Part shown: one piece after another, positions 56,193-64,000 of the stretch
Position numbering within the stretch: the stretch's first letter is position 1
How the letters are laid out: the number at the start of each line of letters is the position of its first letter
Assembly (NCBI GenBank): GCA_016124195.1
Contig: WGOE01000012.1
Location: 124,001-188,000, forward strand
DNA: 64,000 nucleotides
Direction of reading: 5' to 3'
DNA from: a bacterium
Lineage (GTDB): Bacteria; Pseudomonadota; Alphaproteobacteria; Rhodobacterales; Rhodobacteraceae
The notes under the pieces: generated by a model
The model's input: the letters and a program-made list of their open reading frames with translations, nothing else
Databases searched by the model: none
What the model was told of the DNA's origin: nothing
Program-made: the position numbers and the translations under genes

Positions 56193-57991
56193 GGTTGCGT
56201 GCGGCGGAGCGGCGTTACCACGTTGTCGGCGGGTTTGGCCTCGGCCGGTTTGGCGTCTGAGGCTTTGGTGTCGACCGGTTGCGCGGCAGCCGGTTTGACC
56301 TCGGCCAGCGGAGCCGGCGGAGCCGCGGCCGGAATGCGGGCCGAAGCGGGCGCTTCGGCCGGGCGGGCGACTGGGGCGGCGGAGGGCACGGGTTGCGCGG
56401 CCTCCGACTTTGTTGCCGGCTGAGCGACTGCAGGGGCAGGGGGCTGAACGGCGGGGGCAAGGGTCTCGGCCGGTTTGGCGGGGGCGGTCGGCTGGGCCGA
56501 AGTTGCGGGCGCGGACGCCACGGGAGTTTCGACAACGGTCGCAGCCTTGACAGGTGCTGCGAGCGGCGTGGTCTTGGCCGGAGCGGCCTTGGCAGGTTCA
56601 GACTTGGCAACCGCGGTTTTGATGGCTTCAATTTTCGCCGGGGCCGCCTTGGCAGGTTCAGGCTTGGCTGCCGCGGCTTTGACGGCTTCGGTTTTGGCAG
56701 GCGCTGCCTGCACCGGAACCGATTTTGCCGGGGCCGCCTGCGCCGGGGCCGCCTGAGCCGGGGTCGAATGGGCGTCGATGAAGCCCAGCACCAGCGGGCG
56801 GATGTTCAGGCGCCAGCTTTTTCCCGCGAAGATGCCGTAATGGCCGGCGTCCGGTTCAAGGTGTTGGCTTTTCATGCGCTCGGGCAGGCTGGACAGCAGG
56901 TTGAGGGCCGCGACACATTGTCCCGGGGCCGAGATGTCGTCCTTCTCGCCCTCGACCGTCATCACCGCGACCCGCTTGATCGCGCCCAGATCGACCTTCT
57001 TGCCGGCCACGAGGAATTCGTTCCGGGCGATCTCGCGGTTCTTGAAGATCCGCTGGACGGTGGAGAGGTAGAATTCCGCCGTCATGTCCATCACGGCCAG
57101 ATATTCGTCGTAAAAGCGGTTGTGCGCGTCGTGATCGGTCGCCTCGCCGCGCATCACGCGCATGATCTGTTCGCTGAAGGCCTTGGTATGACGCTCGCCA
57201 TTCATCGAGATGAAGCCGGCCAGCTGCAACAGGCCCGGATAGACCAGCCGCCCCGCACCCTTGTATTTGAAGCCGACGCGCTGAATGGCCATCTGTTCCA
57301 GCTGGCCCATCGTCACGCGGCTGCCAAAGTCGGTGACATCAGTCGCGGCGGCGTCCGGGTCGACCGGCCCGCCGATCAGCGTCAGGCTGCGCGGTTGGGC
57401 GTCGGGGTCCTCGCCGGCCAGATAGGCCGTGGCGGCCAGCGTCAGGGGAGCGGGCTGGCAGACGGCGATCACATGGGCGTCGGGCCCAAGATGGCGCATG
57501 AAATCAACGAGATAAAGCGTGTAATCCTCGATGTCGAACTTGCCCGCGCTGACCGGAATGTCACGCGCATTGTGCCAGTCGGTCACATAGACATCGGCAT
57601 CGGGCAGAAGGCTCGTGACGGTGGAGCGCAGCAGGGTCGCGTAATGGCCCGACATCGGCGCCACGACCAGAAGCTTGCGCTTCATCGGCGCGCGGCGGCG
57701 CACGGAAAAGCGGATCAGGTTGCCGAAGCTCTTTTCGACCACCGTGACGACATCGACCAGATGATCCTGCCCCGTCGGCCCCACGATCGAGCGGATGCCC
57801 CAGTCCGGCTTGGCCACCATCCGGCCAAAGCTGCGTTCGGCCACCTCGCCCCAGGCCGCGGCCAGGGTGATCATCGGGTTCATCGACATCGCGAACATCG
57901 GATAGGAAGCCATGGCCCGCGCGGTGGCGCCTGTCCACTCAGTGGTATTGCGAAAGCTTTCCATCCAGTCGTATGTGGCCATATACTTCAT
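56189..57991 (-). CDS. phaZ: polyhydroxyalkanoate depolymerase with a long Ala/Pro/Lys-rich C-terminal tail
   Basis: PhaZ core (LLVVAPMSGHYATLLRSTVTSLLPDADVYVTDWHNARDIPVSAGKFDIEDY; HLEPDAGHYGIFAGKSWR) followed by an AAPAKxEAxKAA tail. Confidence 0.92.
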   Translation of the reverse strand: MKYMATYDWMESFRNTTEWTGATARAMASYPMFAMSMNPMITLAAAWGEVAERSFGRMVAKPDWGIRSIVGPTGQDHLVDVVTVVEKSFGNLIRFSVRRRAPMKRKLLVVAPMSGHYATLLRSTVTSLLPDADVYVTDWHNARDIPVSAGKFDIEDYTLYLVDFMRHLGPDAHVIAVCQPAPLTLAATAYLAGEDPDAQPRSLTLIGGPVDPDAAATDVTDFGSRVTMGQLEQMAIQRVGFKYKGAGRLVYPGLLQLAGFISMNGERHTKAFSEQIMRVMRGEATDHDAHNRFYDEYLAVMDMTAEFYLSTVQRIFKNREIARNEFLVAGKKVDLGAIKRVAVMTVEGEKDDISAPGQCVAALNLLSSLPERMKSQHLEPDAGHYGIFAGKSWRLNIRPLVLGFIDAHSTPAQAAPAQAAPAKSVPVQAAPAKTEAVKAAAAKPEPAKAAPAKIEAIKTAVAKSEPAKAAPAKTTPLAAPVKAATVVETPVASAPATSAQPTAPAKPAETLAPAVQPPAPAVAQPATKSEAAQPVPSAAPVARPAEAPASARIPAAAPPAPLAEVKPAAAQPVDTKASDAKPAEAKPADNVVTPLRRTQP

Positions 57992-58054
57992 CTGACGTCC
58001 TTGCGATGGTTTGCGTCCGGTCCTTTGGCCGCAAACTGCGGTGGGCCGGAAATG

Positions 58055-58065
58055 CTGCATAGCAG
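58055..58065. promoter_or_regulatory. Putative PhaR operator between phaZ and phaC
   Basis: CTGC-ATA-GCAG matches CTGCN3GCAG. Confidence 0.65.
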
Positions 58066-58089
58066 CGAGAATAGAGGCGAAAGTTCAAC

Positions 58090-59880
58090 ATGACAACCGA
58101 AGACAATGACGCAGCCGCCAAGTTGACCCGGTTGACCGACAATCTTTCGCGGATCGAGGCGCTTTCGGCGCGCCTTGTCCAGGCGATTGCCTCGCGCAAG
58201 CCCCATGACGCCGCTCTGGATGGGCCAAGCCAGGAAGTCTACATGAAGGCCGCCAGCGCCTATCTGGCCGGCATGATGCAGAACCCGGCCAAGATCGTGG
58301 AAAGCCAGGTCAGTTACTGGAGCAAGACGCTCAAGTATTACGTCGAGGCCCAGCAGGCCATGCTCAAGGGCGAGCCGCCGCCCGCGGCCCCCGCGCCCAA
58401 GGACCGCCGCTTTGCCAACCCGATCTGGGACACCAACCCGGCATTCAACTACCTCAAGCAGCAATATCTGCTGAACGCGGAACTGGTGCAGAACGCGCTG
58501 GGGGACATGGACTCGCTGGAGTCCGACGACCGCAAGCGGGTGGAGTTCTTCACCCGCCAGATCGTGGACATGCTCTCGCCCACCAATTTTCTGGGCACCA
58601 ACCCCGATGCGCTGGAAAAGGCCGTGGCGACCGATGGCGAAAGCCTGGTGCAGGGGCTGGAAAACCTGGTGCGCGACATCGAGATGAACAACGGCAATCC
58701 TGGCGTCACGCTGGCCGACCCCCAGGCCTTCACGGTCGGCGTCAACATCGCCACCACGCCCGGATCGGTGGTCTTTCGCAACCATTTGTTCGAACTGATC
58801 CAGTACACGCCGGTGACGGCGACCACCTACAAGACTCCGCTGCTGATCTTTCCGCCCTGGATCAACAAGTTCTACGTCATGGACATGAAGCCCACCAACA
58901 GCCTGATCCGCTGGATCGTCGAACAGGGGTTCACGCTGTTCGTGGTGTCCTGGGTCAACCCGGATGGCTCTTACGCCGACACGACGATGGACGATTACAT
59001 CCGCGAGGGCTTTCTGACCGCCATGGCCGAAACCCGGCGCGCGACGGGCGAGGACAAGATCAACTGCGTGGGATACTGCATCGCGGGCACCACGCTGGGC
59101 CTGACGCTTGCCCATCTGAAGAAGGCCGGCGATCCGACCGTCAACTGCGCCACCTTCTTCACCACGCTGACCGATTTCAGTGATTCGGGCGAGGTGGGCG
59201 TCTTCCTTGCCAATGACTTCGTCGACGGGATCGAGCGGCAGTCGAAATCCGATGGCATCCTGTCCAAGGCCTTCATGAGCCGCACCTTCAGCTTCCTGCG
59301 CTCGAACGACCTGATCTATCAGCCGGCGATCAAGAGCTACATGATGGGCGAGCCGCCGCCGGCCTTCGATCTTCTGTTCTGGAATGGCGACGGCACCAAT
59401 CTGCCGGCCAAGATGGCGATGGAGTATCTGCGCGGCCTTTGTCAGGACGATGGTTTTGCCCAGGGCACCTTCAAGGTCTTTGGCAATCCGGTGCGGCTGT
59501 CGGATGTGTCGGTGCCGCTCTGCGCCATCGCCTGCGAGACTGACCACATCGCCCATTGGAAGGGCAGCTTCAACGGCATCAAGCATATGGGAAGCAAGGA
59601 CAAAACCTTCATCCTTTCGCAATCGGGCCATATCGCGGGCATCATCAACCCGCCGTCCAAGGGCAAATACGGCCACTATACCAACGACGCTCCAATGGCC
59701 ACGCCAGAGGAATGGCTGGAGGGTGCAACCTTCAACGCCGGCAGCTGGTGGCCGCGCTGGGGCGCCTGGCTGGCCAAGCGCTCCGGCCCGCAGGTCCCCG
59801 CGCGCGAGCCGGGCAGTGGCCCTCTGCCCGTGCTGTGCCCGGCACCCGGAACCTATGTCACGGCCGTCCCCGCGACCTGA
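58090..59880 (+). CDS. phaC: class I polyhydroxyalkanoate synthase
   Basis: NCVGYCIAGTTLGLTLAHLKKAGD lipase-like box; PPWINKFYVMDMKPTNSLIRWIVEQGFTLFVVSWVNPD. Confidence 0.95.
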   Translation: MTTEDNDAAAKLTRLTDNLSRIEALSARLVQAIASRKPHDAALDGPSQEVYMKAASAYLAGMMQNPAKIVESQVSYWSKTLKYYVEAQQAMLKGEPPPAAPAPKDRRFANPIWDTNPAFNYLKQQYLLNAELVQNALGDMDSLESDDRKRVEFFTRQIVDMLSPTNFLGTNPDALEKAVATDGESLVQGLENLVRDIEMNNGNPGVTLADPQAFTVGVNIATTPGSVVFRNHLFELIQYTPVTATTYKTPLLIFPPWINKFYVMDMKPTNSLIRWIVEQGFTLFVVSWVNPDGSYADTTMDDYIREGFLTAMAETRRATGEDKINCVGYCIAGTTLGLTLAHLKKAGDPTVNCATFFTTLTDFSDSGEVGVFLANDFVDGIERQSKSDGILSKAFMSRTFSFLRSNDLIYQPAIKSYMMGEPPPAFDLLFWNGDGTNLPAKMAMEYLRGLCQDDGFAQGTFKVFGNPVRLSDVSVPLCAIACETDHIAHWKGSFNGIKHMGSKDKTFILSQSGHIAGIINPPSKGKYGHYTNDAPMATPEEWLEGATFNAGSWWPRWGAWLAKRSGPQVPAREPGSGPLPVLCPAPGTYVTAVPAT

Positions 59881-59933
59881 CCGGCGGGGCGGATCGCCCC
59901 CGCGGTTCTACCGGATATGCGCGACTGTCGTTG

Positions 59934-59972
59934 CTGCGTCGCAGAAATTTCACTTGAAATGCTGCGATGCAG
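59934..59972. promoter_or_regulatory. Two putative PhaR operators upstream of phaP
   Basis: CTGC-GTC-GCAG (59934..59944) and CTGC-GAT-GCAG (59962..59972). Confidence 0.75.
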
Positions 59973-60031
59973 CATGTATATATCTCTCATCGAATACGGG
60001 ACACGGACCCGCTCGCTCAGGAGAGTATGAC

Positions 60032-60481
60032 ATGACCAAGACCCCCGACTTCACCAAAGTTGTGACCGACATGATGGCGTCCTTCCCGGTTGACGCCACG
60101 GCGTTCCAGAATGCCTTCAAGACCCAGGCTGCCTTCGGCGAAAAGCTGACCAAGGTCGCGCTGGAAGCCGCTGAAAAGTCCACCGAGATCTCGTCCAAGT
60201 GGGCCAAGGAATCGCTGGCCAAGCTGGCCACCGCCTCGAAGGCCAAGGCCGAGCCGGCCGACTATTCCAAAGCCGCCGCCGACTTCGCTTCGGCCGCTGC
60301 CGAGATCGCTGCCGAACACATGGCCGCCTTCGCCGAAGTGGCCAAGAAGGTCCAGATGGACACCGTCGAACTGATGCTGGCTGCCGGCAAGGACGCTTCG
60401 ACCGAAGCCACCGCCGCGGTCAAGAAGGCCACCGAAGAAGTCACCAACGTCGCCAAGAAGGCCGCTGCTGCCGCGAAGTGA
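60032..60481 (+). CDS. phaP: phasin
   Basis: Alanine-rich amphipathic helices, TKTPDFTKVVTDMMASFPVDATAFQNAFKTQAAFGEKLTKVALEAAEKS; between phaC and phaR. Confidence 0.9.
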   Translation: MTKTPDFTKVVTDMMASFPVDATAFQNAFKTQAAFGEKLTKVALEAAEKSTEISSKWAKESLAKLATASKAKAEPADYSKAAADFASAAAEIAAEHMAAFAEVAKKVQMDTVELMLAAGKDASTEATAAVKKATEEVTNVAKKAAAAAK

Positions 60482-60505
60482 TCGCTGCACTTGCATGATT
60501 TCCGG

Positions 60506-60536
60506 GGGCGGGCCGCAAAGCCCGCCCTTTCTTTTA
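60506..60536 (+). terminator. Rho-independent terminator after phaP
   Basis: GGGCGGGC-CGCAAA-GCCCGCCC-TTTCTTTTA. Confidence 0.85.
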
Positions 60537-60588
60537 TTATGCACCTCGCCTAGACTTCTCTGCAGCGCAAAACTTCGGGGAGGATCCT

Positions 60589-61137
60589 ATGGCTGAACCT
60601 GCTAAGACGCTGCTGATCAAGCGCTATGCCAGCCGCAGGCTGTATAATACCGAGACCTCGGATTACGTGACGCTTGAGGATATCGCGGGCTTCATCCGTG
60701 CTGGCCGCGAAGTGCAGATCATCGATCTCAAGTCCGGCGACGACCTGACGCGGCAATATTTGCTGCAGATCGTGGCCGAACATGAATCCAAGGGCGACAC
60801 GGTGCTGCCAACCAATGTGCTGACCGATCTGGTGCGCGCCTATACCACCAACATCCAGTCCGTCGTGCCGCAGTTTCTGGCCGCGAGCTTCGAGATGCTG
60901 CGCGATGGCCAGTCCAAGGTGCTGGAAAACATGGCGGTCATCCCGAACCCCTTGAGTTCGATGCCGGGCTTTGATGCGATGCGCAAGCAGCAAGAGGCCT
61001 TCATGAAAACCATGATGGGCGGATTGCCCTGGACCGGATCGACTGCGCCCGGCGCCGAAACTTCGGACGGGCCGGAAGATATTGCCGAGATCAAGCGTCA
61101 GTTTGCCGAATTGCAGAAAAAGCTGTCCAAACTTTAA
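60589..61137 (+). CDS. phaR: polyhydroxyalkanoate synthesis repressor
   Basis: LLIKRYASRRLYNTETSDYVTLEDIAGFIRAGREVQIIDLKSGDDLTRQYLLQIVAEHESKG. Confidence 0.95.
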   Translation: MAEPAKTLLIKRYASRRLYNTETSDYVTLEDIAGFIRAGREVQIIDLKSGDDLTRQYLLQIVAEHESKGDTVLPTNVLTDLVRAYTTNIQSVVPQFLAASFEMLRDGQSKVLENMAVIPNPLSSMPGFDAMRKQQEAFMKTMMGGLPWTGSTAPGAETSDGPEDIAEIKRQFAELQKKLSKL

Positions 61138-61162
61138 ACGTTTTGCCTGCCGGAGGCGTTGA

Positions 61163-62110
61163 TTGTCCGATCCACAGGGACGTGTGACCCTTTGGGGCAT
61201 CGAAAGCTTCCTCGCCGTGGCCGAAGAGGGCGCCATTTCGGCGGCCGCGCGACGGCTGGGCGTCAGCCCTTCGGCGATCAGCCAGCAGTTGACCGGGCTT
61301 GAAGCGGCACTGGGCGCCATCCTTCTGGACCGCTCGGCGCGGCCGATGGGCCTTACGCCGGCCGGGGCGCGGTTTCGCATCCATGCCCAGACCATCCTGA
61401 ACGCCGAGGCCGAGGCGCGCGCAGATCTTGCGGTGGCGGGCCTTTCGGGGCTCAGCACGCTGCGCCTTGGCATGATCGAGGATTTTGACGCCGAGGTGAC
61501 GCCCGCCCTGCTGACGGCCTTGGCGCAGGACCTGCCCGGCTGCCGCTTTCTGCTGGAAACCGGGGCCAGCCACCGCCTGCTTGACCAGCTCGAGGCGCGT
61601 GCGCTCGATGTGATCGTGGCCGCCGATCAGGGCAGCGCAGGCACGACCGAGGGCTGGCGCGAGGTCTTTCCGATCCTGTCCGAACCCTTCGTCGCCATAG
61701 CCCCGCGGGGGCGGCAGATCGCGGCACTGCCGCTGATCCAGTACACCGCACGCCATCTGATGGGCCGCCAGATCGCAGCACATCTCGCGCAACAGAACCT
61801 GCGGCCGGCGCATCGATTCGAGCTGGACAGCTATCACGCAATTCTGGCCATGGTGGCCCAGGGCGAAGGGTGGACGATCCTGACCCCGCTTGCGCTGCAC
61901 CATGCCGCCCGCTTTCGCGAGGCGGTCAGCGTGACGCCGCTGCCCTTCGCCCCGCTCGACCGCCGCATGTCGCTTTCGGTGCGCGAGGGGGTTCTGCGCG
62001 ACATCCCCGGCCAGATCGCCACCCGCCTGCGCGGGCTGGTTGATGAGATGGTGCTGCAACCGGCGCTGGCGGCCTGGCCGTGGATGCAGGGCAGCCTGCG
62101 CCTGTTATAG
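61163..62110 (+). CDS. LysR family transcriptional regulator (TTG start)
   Basis: WGIESFLAVAEEGAISAAARRLGVSPSAISQQLTGLEAALGAILLDRSARPMGLTPAG. Confidence 0.9.
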   Translation: MSDPQGRVTLWGIESFLAVAEEGAISAAARRLGVSPSAISQQLTGLEAALGAILLDRSARPMGLTPAGARFRIHAQTILNAEAEARADLAVAGLSGLSTLRLGMIEDFDAEVTPALLTALAQDLPGCRFLLETGASHRLLDQLEARALDVIVAADQGSAGTTEGWREVFPILSEPFVAIAPRGRQIAALPLIQYTARHLMGRQIAAHLAQQNLRPAHRFELDSYHAILAMVAQGEGWTILTPLALHHAARFREAVSVTPLPFAPLDRRMSLSVREGVLRDIPGQIATRLRGLVDEMVLQPALAAWPWMQGSLRLL

Positions 62111-62132
62111 GTAGGATGGGCAATCTGCCCAT
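62111..62132 (+). repeat. Solo REP-like palindrome with GTAG head
   Basis: GTAGGATGGGCAATCTGCCCAT. Confidence 0.65.
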
Positions 62133-62154
62133 ACTGGCCGAACGGCAGGCAGGC

Positions 62155-63366
62155 TCAGCCCATGACATCAACCGCCGCATCGACCAGCGCCGATGCGATG
62201 AAATCCAGTTCAGCCTCGGTCAGGCGCGTGGGCAGCCGCACGTCGCAGGCGCGCATCAGCATGGCGCGGGTCTTGGGCAGATCGGGGATATCGCCCAGGA
62301 ATTGCCAATTCCAGAAGGCGCGGGCATTGTCTTGCGACAGGCCAAAGACCTGAACAGCCACGCCGCGCTGCTTGGCCTCGGCCTGAAACAGCAGGGCTTC
62401 GGCGTCGCTCCAGCGGCCTTTGAGGTTGAACTGGATCGAATCCGGCGCGCGCTCTTCGGGGGGCAGGGCCTCGGGCACGCAGAGCCAGGGGCTCTGGTTC
62501 AGCCGCGCCGCCACGCGGTCGTGCCCCGCCCGGCCCTTGGCCACCCGGCCTGCCACTTCGGGCAATTGCGGGCGGATCACCGCCGCCGACAGGTTCTGCA
62601 TCCGCATGTTGTAAAGCGGCAGGGCGTTCTGCCACCGCATATAGCTGTTCTGCAGGCCGGGGTGCTTCTTCCAGTTGTGTTCATAGGCCCCCGACATGAT
62701 CACCGCGCGCGCCGCGAGTTCAGGATCGTCGGTCACCAGAATCCCGCCTTCGCCCGCATTGACCAGCTTGTAGCTTTGAAAGCTGAAACAGCCGATCTTG
62801 CCGATCGTGCCGATCTTGCGGCCATGCCATTCAGTGCCCAGCGAATGCGCCGCATCCTCGACCACCGGCACGCCGGCCGCATCGCAAAGCGCCATGATCG
62901 CATCCATGTCCGAGGTATGGCCCCGCATGTGGCTGATCAGCACCGCCGCCGCACCCGGCAGCTTGGCCGCGAAATCCGCCATGTCGACCCGGTAGTTCGC
63001 CCCGACCTCGACCAGCACCGGCACGCAATTGGCATGCACCACCGCCGAGGGCACGGCGGCAAAGGTGAAGGCCGGGATCAGCACCTTGGCCCCGCGCGGC
63101 AGGTCAAGCGCCTTGAGCGACAAGAACAGCGCCGCCGAACAGGACGACACCGCCAGCGCATAGCGCGCGCCCATCAGCTCTGCGAACTCTGCTTCCAGCA
63201 GCGCCACCGGCGCATCCTTGGCGGCCGTGTAGCGAAACAGATCGCCCGAGGCCAAAAGCTGGTCGATCGCCTCCCGCGCGGCAGGGGGGATCGGTTCGGC
63301 ATCATAGACATTGGGGGCAAGGATCTGTCCGTCGGGGGCCATGTTTGCAGCTTTCCTGAAACTCAT
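62155..63366 (-). CDS. DegT/DnrJ/EryC1/StrS family aminotransferase
   Basis: ALAVSSCSAALFLSLKALDLPRGAKVLIPAFTFAAVPSAVVHANCVPVLVEV; VVEDAAHSLGTEWHG; GCFSFQSYKLVNAGEGGILVTDD. Confidence 0.92.
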   Translation of the reverse strand: MSFRKAANMAPDGQILAPNVYDAEPIPPAAREAIDQLLASGDLFRYTAAKDAPVALLEAEFAELMGARYALAVSSCSAALFLSLKALDLPRGAKVLIPAFTFAAVPSAVVHANCVPVLVEVGANYRVDMADFAAKLPGAAAVLISHMRGHTSDMDAIMALCDAAGVPVVEDAAHSLGTEWHGRKIGTIGKIGCFSFQSYKLVNAGEGGILVTDDPELAARAVIMSGAYEHNWKKHPGLQNSYMRWQNALPLYNMRMQNLSAAVIRPQLPEVAGRVAKGRAGHDRVAARLNQSPWLCVPEALPPEERAPDSIQFNLKGRWSDAEALLFQAEAKQRGVAVQVFGLSQDNARAFWNWQFLGDIPDLPKTRAMLMRACDVRLPTRLTEAELDFIASALVDAAVDVMG

Positions 63367-63458
63367 CTTCAGGAAAACTTTAAACCCCGCCCAGATGACA
63401 CGCCAGTGACAATCTGGCAGCCCAGATGAATTCCGCCGAGCCGGGTGGGGATTTTCGC

Positions 63459-64000
63459 CTAAAGCCCCAGCCGGTCGCGCAGCGCATACCAGGTCATGGC
63501 CAGCACCAGCATCGGCCAGCGCAGCGCCGCACCGCCCGGAAAGGCGCCTTGCGGCACGCCGGCCATCAGATCGAAGCCGGCTGCCTCGCCCGCCACGGCC
63601 TCGGCCAGCACCTTGCCCGCCATGGTCGCCATCGCCACCCCATGCCCGGAATAGCCCGAGGCCGACAGCACGTTCTCGGCAGGCCGGGCAAAGCAGGGCA
63701 TGCGGTTCATCGTGATGGCCAGCGTGCCGCCCCAGGCAAAGTCGATGCGGGCGTCGGCCAGTTGCGGATAGATCGCAAGCATCGGCTTGCGCACTGTGCG
63801 CAGGATGTCGGGAAAGCGGTAGCCATAGGATTCGCCGCCGCCGAAAAGCAGCCGGTTGTCCTCGGACAGGCGCCAGTAGTTCACCACAAAGCGGGTGTCG
63901 GCCACGGCGACGGGTTCGGACAGGATCTGCGCGGCACGCGCGCCCAAGGGTTCGGTGGCAATGATGAAATTGTTGATCGGCATGACCCGGCCTGCCACCT
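63459..64000 (-). CDS. FAD-dependent oxidoreductase, C-terminal part (PuuB/OrdL-like); 5' end beyond window
   Basis: NYWRLSEDNRLLFGGGESYGYRFPDI ... FAWGGTLAITMNRMPCFARPAENVLSASGYSGHGVAMATMAGKVLAEAV. Confidence 0.85.
   Translation of the reverse strand, partial: VAGRVMPINNFIIATEPLGARAAQILSEPVAVADTRFVVNYWRLSEDNRLLFGGGESYGYRFPDILRTVRKPMLAIYPQLADARIDFAWGGTLAITMNRMPCFARPAENVLSASGYSGHGVAMATMAGKVLAEAVAGEAAGFDLMAGVPQGAFPGGAALRWPMLVLAMTWYALRDRLGL

Noticed and set aside
56279-58093. 604-aa plus-strand ORF opposite phaZ
   Set aside because: Gly/Arg-rich mirror of the Ala/Pro/Lys tail coding sequence and PhaZ core

Overview
GC-rich alphaproteobacterial chromosomal segment, Rhodobacteraceae-like by gene content. 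It is densely coding, and no rRNA, tRNA or CRISPR array was recognised. Main gene blocks in order: a 2-oxoacid:ferredoxin oxidoreductase operon; a LuxR-type regulator and polyamine-type ABC transporter; trehalase; an RpiR-regulated myo-inositol locus (iolC-DUF2090, iolD, iolB); Kup; a pyrimidine/hydantoin catabolism locus with two RutR-like regulators and an NMT1/THI5-type ABC transporter; an orphan FliM/FliN-like gene; a YedE/sulfurtransferase/MBL sulfur cluster; gapR; a TAXI-TRAP transporter; a GH / sucrose-phosphatase-like HAD / GT4 sugar cassette; a candidate Slam-type barrel plus surface-lipoprotein pair; thyX; a RAYT transposase with REP sequences; thrS; and the PHA locus (phaZ, phaC, phaP, phaR). 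The best leads are: (1) the Slam/T11SS-like lipoprotein pair; (2) a RAYT gene with an inverted REP pair inside its coding sequence and its stop codon inside a further REP; (3) a 22-bp phased A-tract array bounded by a 19-bp inverted repeat next to gapR; (4) an 11-bp tandem-repeat family at three separate intergenic loci; (5) operator pairs matching published IolR, PhaR and RutR motifs; (6) the GH/HAD/GT4 sugar cassette. All calls come from reading the sequence; no database search was run.
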